Origin: Phyllostachys edulis
Lineage: Eukaryota; Streptophyta; Magnoliopsida; Poales; Poaceae
Direction of reading: 5' to 3'
NCBI GenBank assembly: GCA_036346405.1
Contig: CM070548.1
Span: forward strand, 75,584,628-75,648,627
Length of the DNA stretch: 64,000 nt
The notes under the pieces are model-generated. The model ran no database searches. It was given only the letters and a program-made list of their open reading frames with translations, and had not been told where the DNA came from. Position numbers and translations under genes: made by a program. Positions 45,859-59,111 of this stretch are shown here, one piece after another (position 1 is the first letter of the stretch; the number at the start of each line of letters is the position of its first letter).

Positions 45859-48800
45859 TGTCGAACCCGGGAAGGAAGGATCCCGGATTCTCTTTGTTTT
45901 ATACACTAGTATAGAAATAGCTAGTGTACACAGTCAAACAAAAGCGATAGCAAAATCATATCACACATTTATTAACTGATATTCAAAGTTTATTAAAAAA
46001 TTAGGCACAAGGCCAAATATAAAGAAACAGCGGAAGTAAAATAAGTAGGTAGGCCACACGATTCGCCACAGGCATTCGTCCGGGGGCGTAGTCTAGTCGA
46101 TCTGATCCTCACCGTATTGAATATAATCTTCGCCTGAGTAAATTTTATTCGGGAAGAGTGAGCACAACTTCCGTGCTCGCATGTTACACCCAATAACAGA
46201 ATATAATACATGCAAGTGTAATCAAGTGAGGCTAATAGGGTTCATTTTGCATAAAGCGGTATTTTAGTTTTAAATACTCATACTAAGTTTTAAGGCAATT
46301 TTTAATCTATAACTAAAATCAAATTTTGAGTTGTCACTTTTATAATGGATAACCTCCATACATGAATGGTGAAGGATAAAATCCTATCACAAGTCTAACC
46401 GTGCAATTTTACCACAAGGATTAACCATCCTAAAATCATTTGCCAAAGTTCATTTTAAAAAAATCAAAACTAAATTCTAACTTCCAGTGGCTTTGATCAG
46501 CATGTCCATGACTGTGGACACAAGTATTCGAATATTTTCTACTCTGCAGAGGATGTACAACTTTACCCACAAGAGATAATTTGCTTTTAATGTCGGCCAA
46601 TACACGCTTCTGAAGGCATGCGACGAAGCAATCATTACTAGGCTTTTACAGTGTTCTACCCCAAGGTTATTGTGCCCACTAAGGTTTCACTTCTATTGGG
46701 CTAACCACCCACTACAAGCCCACTTTTGCGCCAAGTGGGAATACTGTCTAACTGACACCCACACAACATGGCATAAAAACAGTGAAGTATTACAAATTAA
46801 TAAGTCTAATATATCTCATTCTAGACATGTAGTAGTACGGTAGATCAGCTTAGCAAGATGCGGTTTAAAGACCGGTCCTTAACTGACTTGGGCAACATTC
46901 CACAACCCTGGACTCGATCATTGAAACGAATCGATCATGTGCATTGACTTGCACCATACCAACATCCATTATGCTCAAGTCCAAACCATTTTAATTTATT
47001 TCACAAGTAAAAGCATTTTCTAAAATTTCTATGGTAAGACAATACCATAGACTCAATTTGAATCGAATTTGAATACTTTGGCTAAACAGCCCAAATTCAA
47101 GATTTTGGTCTAAGCATATAATCTTTCAAATTTTATTTTATTTTGACTATGGTGACAAGGGAATAACAATTCAAACACCAACATTGGCCATACAAAGAAG
47201 ATAGAATATCTAGGAATTTAAAACAGGAATTTAAAATAACTTAATAGAATTATGCATGCAAAAATAATTTATAATACAATCAATATGGTCAAAGGTATAA
47301 CTTGCCTTGCACAAATTCTTCTTCTTCAACTAACTCAGGTTCCTCGGAATCATCGAAATTTATATGTGAAATTAAGCCAAATTCAAATAAATTCAAATTA
47401 GCTCCAAATGAAATAATTTTGGTTTAGTTGGCTAGATCTTGAATTTATATAAATTTAGAAATTTGAACCGTCAAAATCGAAGTTCGTATGAAGGAGAACG
47501 AACCCCTAGAAGTTTAAACCCTAAAGAAACTCTAAAATTCAGATTTTATTGAATTACCGATTAATTCTTCTAAAGGAAATTCTCTTTATTGCGCATATTG
47601 ATGTCATCGACCGAAAATCAATTAACCGGTCGAAATATTTTCCTAACGGAAAATATTTTCCATTTATGACATGTGGGCCCATGGTCAAAGACGAGGTCCA
47701 CGGCTGGTCAATGGTCTCTGATGGGCAGACACATGGAACAAGACGAAGAGTGGGTACGCTGGCGATCTCGCTAACATGGCGCCACATGGATCTTGACGGA
47801 TCCTAGGGTCGGCGTGGCACGTCTTGATAGCAATGGCGTGGGTGAGCCACGTCGGCCGTGATTAGTAGCGCCTTCTGACGACAAGCTTCTTTGGCGCTCT
47901 GCGCCACAATGAGCCCTCAATGGTGTCTTGTAATCGCGAGAGGAGGTCAAGGTGAATTTAGTTCTTTCCAAAGATGTGAGAGGGCACGGCGGAAAGGTCA
48001 TCGACATTGAGGTTTGGTGGTAGCGATTTTAGGGCTCCGACAAAGACAGCGCTACTGGGGTCCTTGGGCCGAATGAGTGCATGCACAGGATCGGCGATGA
48101 TGCGGCGGTGCCGTAGAGGGGGTCGGGTCGCTGGAGAGGGACTGACGGCGTCGGAAACGAAGGACAAAGGAGCTCTGGTGGTTAACGAAGAAACTCGAAA
48201 TCCCGGCGATTGAGAGGGAGAGGATGGAGGGGGTGTGGGGCGTTGGATTGAGCGTGAAGAGGCGGCGTCGGGGCACACCTTTATAGGGCGTGGGCGAGGC
48301 CTAGGCTTCGTACGGTGCAAGAAGGTCCGAATGGGACACCGATGAGATTTTAGGGAAATCAAGGCAGATATGGAAAGATAATGCCAGTAACGGGTACGGG
48401 ATTAACTAGGGTTTTGAATGCGCACGAAATCACGTTGATTACGGCTGGATTGCCCCGGGTTTGGAAGGTTTTGAAAGGCGCTAATGGCGGACGAGGGCGA
48501 GCAGGATGCGCGGAGAAGAAGGAAAGGAATGAGAAGGGTGACGTGGCTTGGTGGGTCCCACGTGAAAGTGAGGCGGAGAGAGCGATGGCGACACTAACAA
48601 GTGGGCCCCGCGTGTCAGAGAGAGAGGGCGTGCGGGTGGGCTGAGATGGGCCAAGTGGGCCTCACGCGCGAGAAAAAGGAATTGGGCTGAGAAAGTTTCG
48701 GCCCAGAGCTAATTTTTGGATTTTAATTGATTTAATGATTTTATTAATTCAGTTAATTCATTTAGGCTTTAGAAAATAGCAAATAATGTCCAAAAATTAT

Positions 48801-48996
48801 GGCAAAATTCACAGAAATTCCCTGAGACATTTTGGACTTAAATAAAATATTTTCAACTCATAATTGGTATTTTAATTTTGCATATAATTTATTTTGTCTT
48901 TGAAATAAATAAGAAAAAGCTTTTAGAATTTCAGAAAATCCCAGAAAAATAATTAAATTTTATTTTTAGCTAGAACTTGAAAATTGGGCTATTACA
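45859..48996 (-). repeat. 5' LTR of the Tekay-like element, about 3.1 kb
   Basis: On the minus strand it starts TGTAATAGCCCAATTTTCAA and ends GGTTCGACA. A TATA box (CTATAAAGG, about 48279-48287 on the plus-strand numbering) precedes a GC-rich zone (47640-48660). The long LTR fits the Tekay/Del group. Confidence 0.8.
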
Positions 48997-51470
48997 GCTT
49001 AGCTGATAGTGGCACAATGAATACCATCTTGAGAGAGACAAAAATTTCGGTCGATCGGTAAGAATCTTTGGTAGTCTTCTACGACAATCATGACGATGAT
49101 ACTTGTATAATAGGCTTAGTAAGAGCTATAATTATACTTCCGATGTGCACAACATTGGTGATTGAAGAAGCCTTGTTGTATCCAGAATCGACTAGAACTC
49201 TCTCAAACTTTAAAGAAATTCGCGCTAACGGTCTCCACGTAGAGACTGAAGAAGACTATGATAAGGAATACCTGCTCATAACAAAGCGTAAAGAAAATAA
49301 AAAAAAAAGTATTAGAACGACTTCCTTCATATGAATCTGGGCTATACTACACTAAAAGTAAGGCATCTATAGCCTATACTGTTCTGAAAACCAGTTTTAG
49401 AAGCTCTGAACTTTTCTATCTCTGGCATGATAGATTAGGCCACCCCGATCTTAGGATGATGAGAAATATAATTAATAATTCACTGGGACATAATGTCAAT
49501 GTAAAGAATTTCCCGAATCAAGAAGATTTTGTATGCCCCGCATGTGCCACCGAGAAATTAATTACTAGACCTTCTGATCTGAAAGTGAAGGATAAAATCC
49601 CTGCATTCCTGAACCGAATCTGGGGAGACATTTGTGGTCCTATACAGCCCCTGTTATGGTCATTTATGTACTTTATGGTGCTCATCGATGCTTCCTCGAA
49701 ATAGTCGCATGTATGTTTATTGTCTACGAGAAACCATGCTTTTGCAAAGCTAATCTCGTAGATAATTAAAATTAAAAATAATTTTCCTGATCACTATGTG
49801 AAGTCCATCAGAATAGACAACTCGAGAATTTTCTTCAAAGAGATTTGATGATTATTGCATGGCAATAGGAATTACCGTTGAGAATTCCGTACCACATGTC
49901 CACACCCAGAATGGACTAATAGAGACATTAATTAAAAGAATTAAATTTATTGCCCGACCACTCTTGCAGAATTGTAATTTACCAACTACATGTTGGGGAC
50001 ACGGAGTCTTACACGTGGCAACTCTCATCAATTTTAGACCGTCGACATATAACATCCATTCACCTTTGCAACTAGCGCAAGGGTCAGCATCGAAAATCTC
50101 TCAACTCCGTAGGTTTGGTTGCAAGGTTTATGTACCTATACCACTACCACAGCGAACTGCAATGAGACCTTTCTAAAAGTCTGGGATATACATTGGTTAT
50201 GTGATAGCATCCATAATCAGTTATATGGACCCTATGACTGGCGATTTGCACACAGTCCGCTTCGCTGATACCATATTTGATGATAATATTTTCCTGTCAT
50301 TAGGGGGAGGAAATTAACCACTTGATGAAAAATGTATGGAAATAACGTGGCAAGCCACGAGAACCCATGCACATGATCCACACACTAGTGAAGCAAATAG
50401 AGAAGTCCAGAAGATAATTGATTTGCAAGCATTAGCTAATCAACTGCGTGACCACTTTAGGGATTTGAAGAGCGTGACCAAGTCGCATGTGCCTGCACGC
50501 AATGCACCGGAGAGGGTTAAAATACCAAAGAAAATTGAAGGTATCCTTAATCCCGTCCAGAGGCCTCAAAATAAAAGGACGAGAACTCCGACCCCTCTAA
50601 TCCCAAGTAACCGGGGACGTCTGGAAAAAATAATAAGAAGGACTAGACACAACCGATCACTGGAGTTCCTCAGAACCAAAAGGGGGGGCCAGTTGAGACC
50701 TGGCAATAGTATGGAACCTTCAATAAAAGGCATACCGGATTTAAACAGTCCCACGGAGAGACATCAGCATGGATGTGTGCGCACACATCGGAGCTAAAAA
50801 AATAAAGGGACTTGACCTCGCAATTGGAAGCAGCGGTGAGCGAGTAGAAACATTAGAAGAATCGCCCCACGAAGAAATATGTATAAATTATGTGACCACG
50901 GGAGAATCTATGAATAAAATAACAGCCAATGTTGATATTTATTTTGCAAAGAAAATTACTGCATTCACCGATCTTGATCTAGAGCCTGCATCGCTCACTG
51001 AATGTAAGAAAAGATCAGATTGGGAAGATTGAAAGAAGGCAATAGAAGCAAAATTATTATCTCTGAATAAAAGAGAAGTGTTTGGGCCTGTAAGTCGCAC
51101 GTCTCCCCATGTGCTCCTCGTAGGGCATAAGCGGATATTTGTTCGAAAGAGAAATAAAATAATGAAATTGTAAGACATAAAGCAAGACTCGGTGCACAAT
51201 GTTTCACTCAACGATCAGGAGTCGATTATGAAGAAACTTATTCCCCAATCTTGGACGGAACTACCTTTAGATATTTAATCTCAATAGCGGTAAACCTGAA
51301 TTTAGAAATAAAATTGGTGGGTGTGGTAACTGCATACCTTTATGGAAACTTGGATTCGGATATTTATATGAAAGTACCTGAAGGTATCCCTATTTTGAAT
51401 GAAGACAAAGCAAATATAAATATGCACAATGTGCAACTCAAAAAGTCGTTGTATGGACTGAAACAATCAG
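48997..51470 (+). pseudogene. Copia C pol, interrupted
   Basis: It resumes after the Gypsy element at the protease signature (ADSGTMNTIL from about 49006), followed by pre-integrase (49430-49560, DRLGHPDLRMM, CPAC), integrase (49610-50300, with IWGDICGPIQP and TQNGLIETLIKRIKF), linker and reverse transcriptase (51000-51470, with VVTAYLYGNLDSDIYMKVPE and KKSLYGLKQS). Stops and shifts are many. The frame runs straight into LTR sequence at about 51480. Confidence 0.85.
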
Positions 51471-51479
51471 AGCAATCAG

Positions 51480-51640
51480 GCAGTTTTTACAGAAGAGCGG
51501 TAAAGAGAAGCCAGAAGTCCCATCATATCTCTGTGTTCATTCTACTATTCTGTCTTTTGTTTTTGTATTGTTCTTACAATTCTAGATTTGTCTATAAGAT
51601 AATTGCTTAGACTGAACTCGTCAATGACGGTTTCTCATCA
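51480..51640 (+). repeat. truncated 3' LTR of Copia C
   Basis: It matches the 5' LTR from about 37408 to its end (AGAAGAGCGGTAAAGAGAAG against AGAAGAGCAATAAAAAGAAG) and ends TTTCTCATCA. The deletion joining reverse transcriptase to the LTR lies near 51475. Confidence 0.85.
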
Positions 51641-52094
51641 AATTTCAGGAGTTTGCTAGCTCGTTCATGGAAGGTTCACGTGACAGCTGCATGTGTTACA
51701 CGAAGACAAACAACGACAAGTACTACTCTGGTCGATGCTCTCAAACAAAGAACGGACTAAAGGAGTGAGTTTTGCTTATGATTCAACAGAAGAAAATCCC
51801 GTGTTAATTTGGAAAATGTAAGCCTTCGACGAAATGATTGGACATGCGCCACCATCCTTACATATGCGTTGTTGACTTGTTAGAGATGAGATACATCATC
51901 TCAGGCCCTATTAGTTGCTTATCAGAAGCGCTTTTGTCCGTAATGTGAACGGAAGTTGGTTGCCATTAAAACCTCCATGTCAAACCATACAAGCAAGTTG
52001 AAGTTTTTTGTTCTTTAATTGTCAAAGGTTACAACTACATATCATTGCCTAAGTTCTCAAGCAGCTCGGAGATGCTTTGATCCACCGTTGTAGT
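51641..52094. other. intergenic DNA between Copia C and Copia D, no gene seen
   Basis: It starts with the AATTT duplication and continues the host sequence left at 37339. No open frame with recognisable content. Confidence 0.5.
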
Positions 52095-53097
52095 TGTTAG
52101 GTATACTTGCACTTTTGTAATTATCATAATTCTTAAAACAATAATTGAATTAACAGCAGCATATATACTAGTCATATTTAGGACTATTAACAATAACATG
52201 ATCATCAACTCAAATATATCTATATCATATATATGCACTAACAAGGCAAAGTCTAGAACAAGAACGCTACTAACAGAAGTAGGCATCAACATTACCACAT
52301 GACAAATATCTTGGAAGCAAGGCTTGGCCATATCAAATTATATCACCGTGACTTATAGGTAATCGCTCCGACGAAGGCCGCTGTAAAGTCTGATGCGCGG
52401 AGGATGATGGAGGAGGAAGTCGTGAGCAGTCGCATGAATGCTTCCTAAAATCCTGATTCGCCCTAACCCGTGCAGGATCACGAGGGACGTCGGCTTCAGA
52501 GACACTGCTCTCCCCCACGTTGGTGAACGCCAAAGAAAGGATGGAGAAGCTGAGGTTGCGCAACATAGAGGAAACAGGCAACAAGACGATACTGATTCTG
52601 ATTATGTTTTGTTTTTGAGAGGTTTCTCCCTGTTCTACTCTTCTGAGAGGAGATGTCTCTCCTTCATATAGAGTCAGCTAGAAGAAAGAAACTGAAGCAA
52701 TCACTCCGTATTAAACGCAGTTAAAGCGCGCCATAAAAGCCCTATTGAAACAGTGTATTCAGTTTTCAGTTTCTAATTCGTATCTATGGTTTTGAGGTGC
52801 AAAAAGAAGCTGCAGCTCCACAACCAACTGGACACGAAATTGTCAGACCATTCACACGCACATCACGCTCGGGCAAGCGATGGCACGACGTAGTGAGCGA
52901 GCGAGCGAGCGCGTGTATTCTTCTTTTGCTTACTTCAACTAGGTAAGACCAACTCCACCTTATATATTGGTCTTCTCCCACCTAGACTAGCAATATGGTA
53001 CTAAACTTCCTACCTTCCACCATGCATGAGTGGGCTTTTGGGATTTTTCTAGGATTTAATTAGAATATTGAATGGGCCAAGCTAAAAAACTCCAACA
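52095..53097 (-). repeat. 3' LTR of Copia D, 1003 bp
   Basis: Bounded by TGTTAGGTATAC and ACTCCAACA. It matches the start of the copy at 63652 throughout the 349 bp visible there. A TATA box on the minus strand lies near 52959-52968 (ATATATAAGG). The polypurine tract CTGGTGGGGGAT on the minus strand (53098-53109) abuts it. Confidence 0.88.
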
Positions 53098-53109
53098 ATC
53101 CCCCACCAG

Positions 53110-54466
53110 ATCCTAAAAACACCACGAATTTGCCCATAATTCCAAAGTGTTGTTGGTTGATATACCAGTTTTTCGGTGGAGACCGGTTAATATTGAATAT
53201 CCACATAGAACCTCAAGCTACACTCTCCCACAACTACAAAATGGACTAAGCCTTGAATTAGCGGTTTTGTACGGATAAGTTTCACCTAAGGCCGTTGCTG
53301 ATACTTGGCCACTGATAGGTTACTCCTCGGGTGAAGCATATAGGCCTTACTCTTTTGTCTCTTCATGAGCTTCTTAGAGATCACCCACATCTCATGGACT
53401 GCGACCAACAGTCGGTCTCATATAGGTGTGTTCTTACACGAATACCCTGTAGAACGATATTTTACTGTTAAGCTTCCGAACACATTAAGAGAAAGCCATC
53501 CTGTCTTACAGTAATTAGAGTATTGTATCTTCAACGGAGTGAGATATAAAGTAAGAATATACTCTACTGTTATCCAAACAGTTTGTTCTTCCCAATGCCT
53601 ATTTCACGGGATCTCCGATCACATAGGTTTGGGTTACAACTGTGTGTAACTCACGTGGGTCTCATTCCCATCTCCTTCGATGCAATTTCAATTACATTCT
53701 GTGATAGTCCTTTTGTAAAGGGATCTGCCAGATTTTTAGATGTTTGGATATAATCCATAGCTATCACTCTAGAGTTTCTCAATTTTCTGAGAGGCTTCAA
53801 CCTTCTTTTTCACATGTCTTGAGGATTTTATATTATACTTTGCATTTGTCATCTTTATTATAACTGTTTGGTTATCACAGTACATAAGGATAGCTGGAAT
53901 TTGTTTTTCAACCACCGGTAAATCCATCAACAGTTCTCATAGCCATTCTACCTCAACAGTGGTTGTGTCTAATGCTGTGAGTTATGTCTCCATGGTTGAC
54001 TTTGTCAGATTGGTCTATTTGCAAGACCTCCATAAGACGGCAACACCGCCTAGAGTGAATACATATATACTCGTAGCCTTTATCTCATCAGCATCAAAAA
54101 TCCAATTGGAATCACTATATCCCTCAAGTACACCTGGATACACAATATAGTGAATTTCGTAACTCATTGTACCTTTCAAATAGCGCATAACCCGCTCAAG
54201 TGCGCGCTAATGATCATCTCACGAATTAGCAGTCAACTGGCTCAATTTTCTTACAGCAAAAGAGATGTCAGGACTGGTAGCACTAGCCAAGTACATGAGT
54301 GAACCAATAATTTGAGAGTACCTTAATTGATTATTTTCTAGTCTTTGATTCTTTCGAAGTATTAGACTATGATCATAGGGTATTGAAGAGGGCTTGATTT
54401 CCATATAGCAAAAATGTCTCAAGACCTTTTCAATATAATAAGATTGCGGCAAGGTAATCTCATTCT
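53110..54466 (-). pseudogene. Copia D pol, C-terminal part (reverse transcriptase end and RNase H)
   Basis: From 54466 downwards: SYYIEKVLRHFCYMEIKPSS, SQIIGSLMYLASATSPDISF and AVRKLSQL are end-of-reverse-transcriptase signatures. RNase H follows to about 53700 with several stops. It is the direct continuation of the part at 59112. Confidence 0.85.
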
Positions 54467-55183
54467 TGACGAGGATCTAATAATCCGTATTTAATTATTT
54501 ATATGTAATTCTTATTATAGATAATTATTCCGTTATACGGTTCTTGGTATACCCCTTTATATTTCATAAGGGAGAAACTGAAGGTCGTAAGTTATTCTAC
54601 AATCATCCCATAGTCGTAAGTATTTCTATGACTAGCTCATGGTCGTAAGTTATTCTACGATCATCCCCTGGTTGTAAGCTCTTCTATGACCAATCCCTAG
54701 TCAATGGGGCTTACAGACATGTGGGCCTAGTCGATTAGGAAATCTTCTGCACCATATCTAAAGATATGTACAGTTAATTACGTTGTTATTCTCTATAACA
54801 ATGGCATGATTTAACTCTTTGTCCTAGTGATAACTGTCTGGCGATGTGGAAACGTTAGTACTCCTATAATAATCTCCAGTAACAACTCCATTATCTGAAG
54901 CATTGAGGCGCCCTTTGGACTGGAGAAACGGTAACCCACTTCGAGTACTGTATAAAAAGGTGGAATCATCAAGAGAAGAGGGGGGACAATGCAATCAGGA
55001 GCACGAGACATCACACTCGAGTCTTTCTCTTGATTTGTAAACTAGCATACTCAATACATCCACACATGAGTAGGGTTGTTATTCTCTCCGGAGAAGGCCT
55101 GAACCTATATAAAAATCACTGTGTGTCTCTCTCTCTCTGCGTGATTTAAGTCTTGAAGACCCCCCGAATCAAACAATCATTAC
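54467..55183 (+). repeat. 5' LTR of the second Tat-like element
   Basis: It matches 3904-4617 throughout (GACGAGGATCTAATAATCCG and so on) with a TATA box at 54951-54958, but lacks the last 25-30 bp found at 4618-4641. Confidence 0.85.
54578..54706. repeat. 29-bp hairpin tandem repeat, array 5 (inside the LTR)
   Basis: Units start at 54584, 54613, 54642 and 54671, again exactly 29 bp apart, at the same LTR position as array 4. Confidence 0.9.
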
Positions 55184-58100
55184 GAGGACACCTCCAGTGA
55201 TAAATGGGGTCAACACTCTGATGAGCGTGAAGCAAATTCTCGAAATGATCGCACTCCATTGAGGCAAACTCGAGGACCAGGTATGGATGTTCCTGAAACA
55301 ACCCGACAAAGAAGAATCGTGGCTCAGAAAAATATGCCTGTGCGCATTCACTATCAGTCGAAGGAAGCGCAAGAACTCCAGTGCATCAATGATTTTCTCG
55401 AGAACCCGTCTTGGGAACTTGCTCGAACGCCCGGCTACGACCTCTTCGCTGGAGAAATCGCACAAAGACTTAGAATCACGATGGCCAGACTCAGGCACCC
55501 TCGTCGACATCGACCGGAAGTCGTAGCGGTACGACTCCATTAGCTACCACCGCTCGAATAACTCATCACGAGGAGATCGGTGCGACAACAGGTCACGACG
55601 CTCTCCTGATCTTCACTCTAGTCAAAGAAGAGTTTCTCGAACGACTGATGACCAACGAGCTCCCAAGAGAGGTGATTGCTCACCCCTTCGACGGCAGCTA
55701 GAATACGAGGAATATTTCCCTCATAAGGTTGAAACCTACCATAAGCCGGGTCCACCTACGACCAGGTATCGTCGTGTACGATCACCTGGTGACGTCAACC
55801 CTTCTTTTCCACAAAGAAGGCGGCACGAAGTCATTACCGGATGTCAGGCTTTCTCACCCGACCTCCGAGCAGTTCGCTGGCCGCCGCCGTTTCGGCCATT
55901 GATTATGGAGAAGTTCGAAGGGTTCGCTTGATCCTGGATGCTAAAGCAATCACTCGAGTCGATCTACTCATGGCAACACCTCTGTGACCTTCTGCTGGCT
56001 AACTTTCAGGGTAACTACAATCGCCCTGGACGACCTGCATATGATAAGACAAAACGACCACGAGACTTACGCCAATTCATCAGGCGTTTTAGTCAGGTTC
56101 GAAATTCAATTCCTGATGTTTTTGACTCATCTGTTATCAGAGCCTTTAAGCAGCGAGTCCGCAGAAGAAGAATTACATAAGACATCGCTTTAAATCCTCC
56201 GACTACTATCGCTGAACTCTTCGAGATGGATGATCGATATGCTACTGCTGCAGAAGCAGTCGAATGGAACAAAACCATCCATCGAGACGACAAGAATTCT
56301 CAAGAAGTAGGCGGAAGTAGCAAGAAGGACAAAAAGGCTAAGAAATCCAATAACAAGACGAAGGGCCAAAATCCTCAAGCCAATAGTTCTAAGAAGGTCT
56401 TGGCCGTAAGCGACAAGGAACCATGAAGTTCCAAGCAATATCCCGATCGAGGCAAAGGTAAGCGCCCTGAGCGGAAGAACGACAAACCTAGTTGGTGCCC
56501 TTTCCATAAAAGGGAAAGACATGACCTTCACAACTGCCGGGTTTTCCAACGAAAACTCGAAGACTACTACAGCGGCAAAGGACTACTTCCTACTCTCGAG
56601 GAGGTAGGACAAGCGAGTGGTCGTACGTAGTCGGACGACAACGAGGAGATGCCATTCCAAGATCCTTAGCATACAATCGAGCAGATCTGTGGGGGATCAT
56701 CGGCATACGAGTCAAAGCGGCAGCTTAAGGTTCTCGAGCGTGAGGTAAACTCCATTGACCCTCATCTTGTCAATAAACTACCGAAGTGGTCGGAAGTCAC
56801 TATCTCTTTCGAGAAGAGTGACTGCCCGATCCCTTCTACTCGACCAGGTCGGTTTCCGATCGTGGTCGAGCCCACCGTCAACAACTATCGAGTAAATCGA
56901 GTGTTGGTTGATGGTGATAGCTTGTTAAACATCCTGTTTATGAGTACCCTGGATGAGATGCAAGTACCTAGGACCAAGGTAAGACCGGTATGATACTCTT
57001 TTCATGGTATTGTACCGGGGTCTTCGACCAAACCTATTGGCCAAGTTTCTCTCCTTTTAATATTTGGTTCTCCAATTAATTTTAGGATAGAGAAGATCTC
57101 CTTTGATGCGGTCAATTTCGATACGGCATATAACGCTATCTTCGGACGACTAACTTTGGCAAAATTCTTAATTGCTACTCATTATAGGTATCAATGTGTT
57201 AAGATGTTAGGTCCCAAAGGAGTAATCATAATTCACGGTGATAAAAACATGGCGCATACGTGTGACCGTCGATCCCTCGAGATGGTTAGCCAGATAGCAA
57301 CTCGAGAAGAAAACAAGGGACAACCTTTGACTAAGTAGTCGAAGCCTAAAGCTGCACCTAAGCCGAACGTCCAGGTCAAGGAGGTACCTCTGGATCCAGA
57401 GGAGCCCTCGAAGACTGTTCGCATTGGGGATACTTCTAACCCCAAATAGGAAGATGACCTCCTCACTTTTCTCTGGGCAAACGCAGATGTCTTCGTGTGG
57501 CAAGCATTCGACATGCCCGGAGTCCCCAGGGAGGTGATCGAGCACAGTCTAGCCCTACGTCCTGACAAAGTACCCGTAAAACAAAAATTACGGAGATTTG
57601 TCCCTAATCGACGAGATGGTATAAGATCAGAATTGGACAAGCTACTTAAAGCAGACTTTATAAGAGAAGTCGATCACCCAAAGTGGTTGGCCAACCTTGG
57701 AATGGTTAGGAAGTCTAATGGTAGGTGGTGAATGTGTGTAGACTTCACTAATATTAATAAAGCTTGTCCAAACGATGATTTTACTTTACCTCGTATCGAT
57801 CAGTTGGTTGATTCTACTGCTGGTTGTGAAATATTAAGTTTTCTAAATGCATATTATGGCTACCATCAGATTAATATGTGTCTACAAGATGAAAAAAAGA
57901 CCGCATTTATTACTCCATTTGGAATATTTTGCTACGTCAAAATGTCGTTTGGTCTAAAAATGCTGGCGCTTCTTTTCAATGCTTGATGCAATCGACTTTT
58001 TCACCTCAACTAGGCCGAAATTTAGAAGCCTATGTTGACGGTCTACTCGTAAAAGGCATCAAGTGACTTAATCATGTTTCCGACTTGCAAGAAACATTCG

Positions 58101-58985
58101 ACAACCTCAGGAAACACCGCTTGAAACTCAGTCCTGAGAAGTGTGTATTTGGAGTCTCTTCAGAAAAATTGCTTGGATTCCTTGTCTCTGCACGAAGGAT
58201 CGAAGCAAATCCCAGAAAGATAAAGGCCATCATGCAAATGCATCCTCCGACCACGAAAAAAGAAGTCTAGAAACTCACAGGGTGCATGGTGGCTTTAAGT
58301 CGTTTCATCACACGATTGGGAGAAAAAGGACTACCTTTCTTCAAACTTCTAAGGAAGCACGAGGGTTTCGAGTGGTCAGAAGAGGTAAACGCTGCCTTTG
58401 AGGATGTCAAGAGGTATCTTTCAAGTGCACCTATTTTGGTTTCTCCAGAAATAAAAGAGAAGCTCTTAATTTATCTAGCTGTCATACCACAGGCAGTAAG
58501 TGCAGTACTGGTCGTAGAACATGAAAACGTCCAACGACCAGTTTACTACGTAAGTAAAGTTTTGTACAGGCCTAAGGAGCATTACCCACAGGTCCAAAAA
58601 CTTCTATATACTCTCCTCATGTCTTTGAGGAAACTGTGGCATTATTTTTAGGCGCACAAGATAATTGTTCCATTTGAGTTTCCCTTAGGAATGATCCTCC
58701 AGAACAGGGAAGCAGCGGGACGCATGGCAAAATGGTCGGTAGAACTTGGGGAGTTCATCCTCCATTTCGTGTCCCAAATGGCCATTAAATCCCAGATCTT
58801 GGCAGACTTTGTCGCCGAATAGACAAATCCTGAACCTGTTCAGGATCCCCAGTACGATACCCATGACCAGTGGATGATATACTTTAACGGGTCACTTACT
58901 CTAAGTTGCTCGGGGGCTGGGGTGGTCCTAAAATCCCCTACCGGAGAGACCTTAAAGTATGTCATTCAATTAAACTTTCAGGCCA
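55184..58985 (+). pseudogene. Tat-like gag-pol, interrupted
   Basis: Gag (about 55184-56630) contains DLRQFIRRFSQVRNSIPDVF and a Cys/His cluster, WCPFHKRERHDLHNC. Protease (56770-57330) shows VLVDGDSLLNIL, where DGGS is usual. Reverse transcriptase (57490-58270) has KADFIREVDHPKWLANL and CVDFTNINKACPNDDF, but the catalytic motif is YVDG, so one Asp is lost. RNase H (58286-58980) begins the YFNGS motif near 58880 and breaks off at 58988. In-frame stops include 55931, 56178, 56426, 57338, 57731, 57985 and 58651. Confidence 0.88.
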
Positions 58986-58987
58986 CT

Positions 58988-58991
58988 TGAG

Positions 58992-59045
<54 letters not shown>

Positions 59046-59111
59046 ATTTGAGTCTTAGAGACCACCCGAATCAAACAATCATTACGTAAGATGGGTTCTA
59101 AAACATCGACA
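58988..59111 (+). repeat. 3' LTR remnant with CT/GT microsatellite
   Basis: (CT)n(GT)n at about 58991-59042 is followed by GAGATTTGAGTCTTAGAGAC and the LTR end. The equivalent place in the 5' LTR (55118-55138) is also a CT run, so the deletion joined RNase H to this run. The GT tract has expanded since. Confidence 0.85.

Larger units (their letters stand above)
40464..48996 (-). mobile_element. Tekay/Del-like Ty3/Gypsy element inserted in Copia C
   Basis: It runs on the minus strand: 5' LTR 45859-48996, primer-binding site 45843-45854, an extra reading frame (45144-45692), gag, protease, reverse transcriptase, RNase H, part of integrase, and a partial 3' LTR from 40464. Flanks are GCTTC (40459-40463) and GCTTA (48997-49001), a 5-bp duplication with one change. 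The C terminus of integrase and any chromodomain are lost at 41296. Confidence 0.9.
37340..51640 (+). mobile_element. Copia C: Ty1/Copia element split by a Gypsy insertion
   Basis: The 5' LTR is 37340-37571, gag follows at about 39131-40195, pol resumes at 48997-51470, and a truncated 3' LTR ends at 51640. AATTT flanks both outer ends (37335-37339 and 51641-51645), a perfect 5-bp target duplication that proves the two halves are one insertion. A Tekay-like Gypsy element (40464-48996) sits between. Part of reverse transcriptase, all RNase H, the polypurine tract and the start of the 3' LTR are deleted. Same family as Copia A. Confidence 0.93.
54467..59111 (+). mobile_element. Tat-lineage-like Gypsy element in Copia D, internally deleted
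   Basis: ATTCT flanks both ends (54462-54466 and 59112-59116), a perfect 5-bp duplication, and the ends are TG...CA. Content: 5' LTR (54467 to about 55183), gag and pol to RNase H, then only the last 125 bp or so of the 3' LTR (58988-59111). The antisense gene and most of the 3' LTR are gone, and the end of the 5' LTR with the primer-binding site is also missing. Same family as 1-4641. Confidence 0.92.

Noticed and set aside
47958..48362. Minus-strand frame of 134 codons inside the Tekay-like LTR
   Set aside because: Lies around the LTR TATA box, low-complexity Pro/Ser/Arg text; LTR sequence, not a gene.
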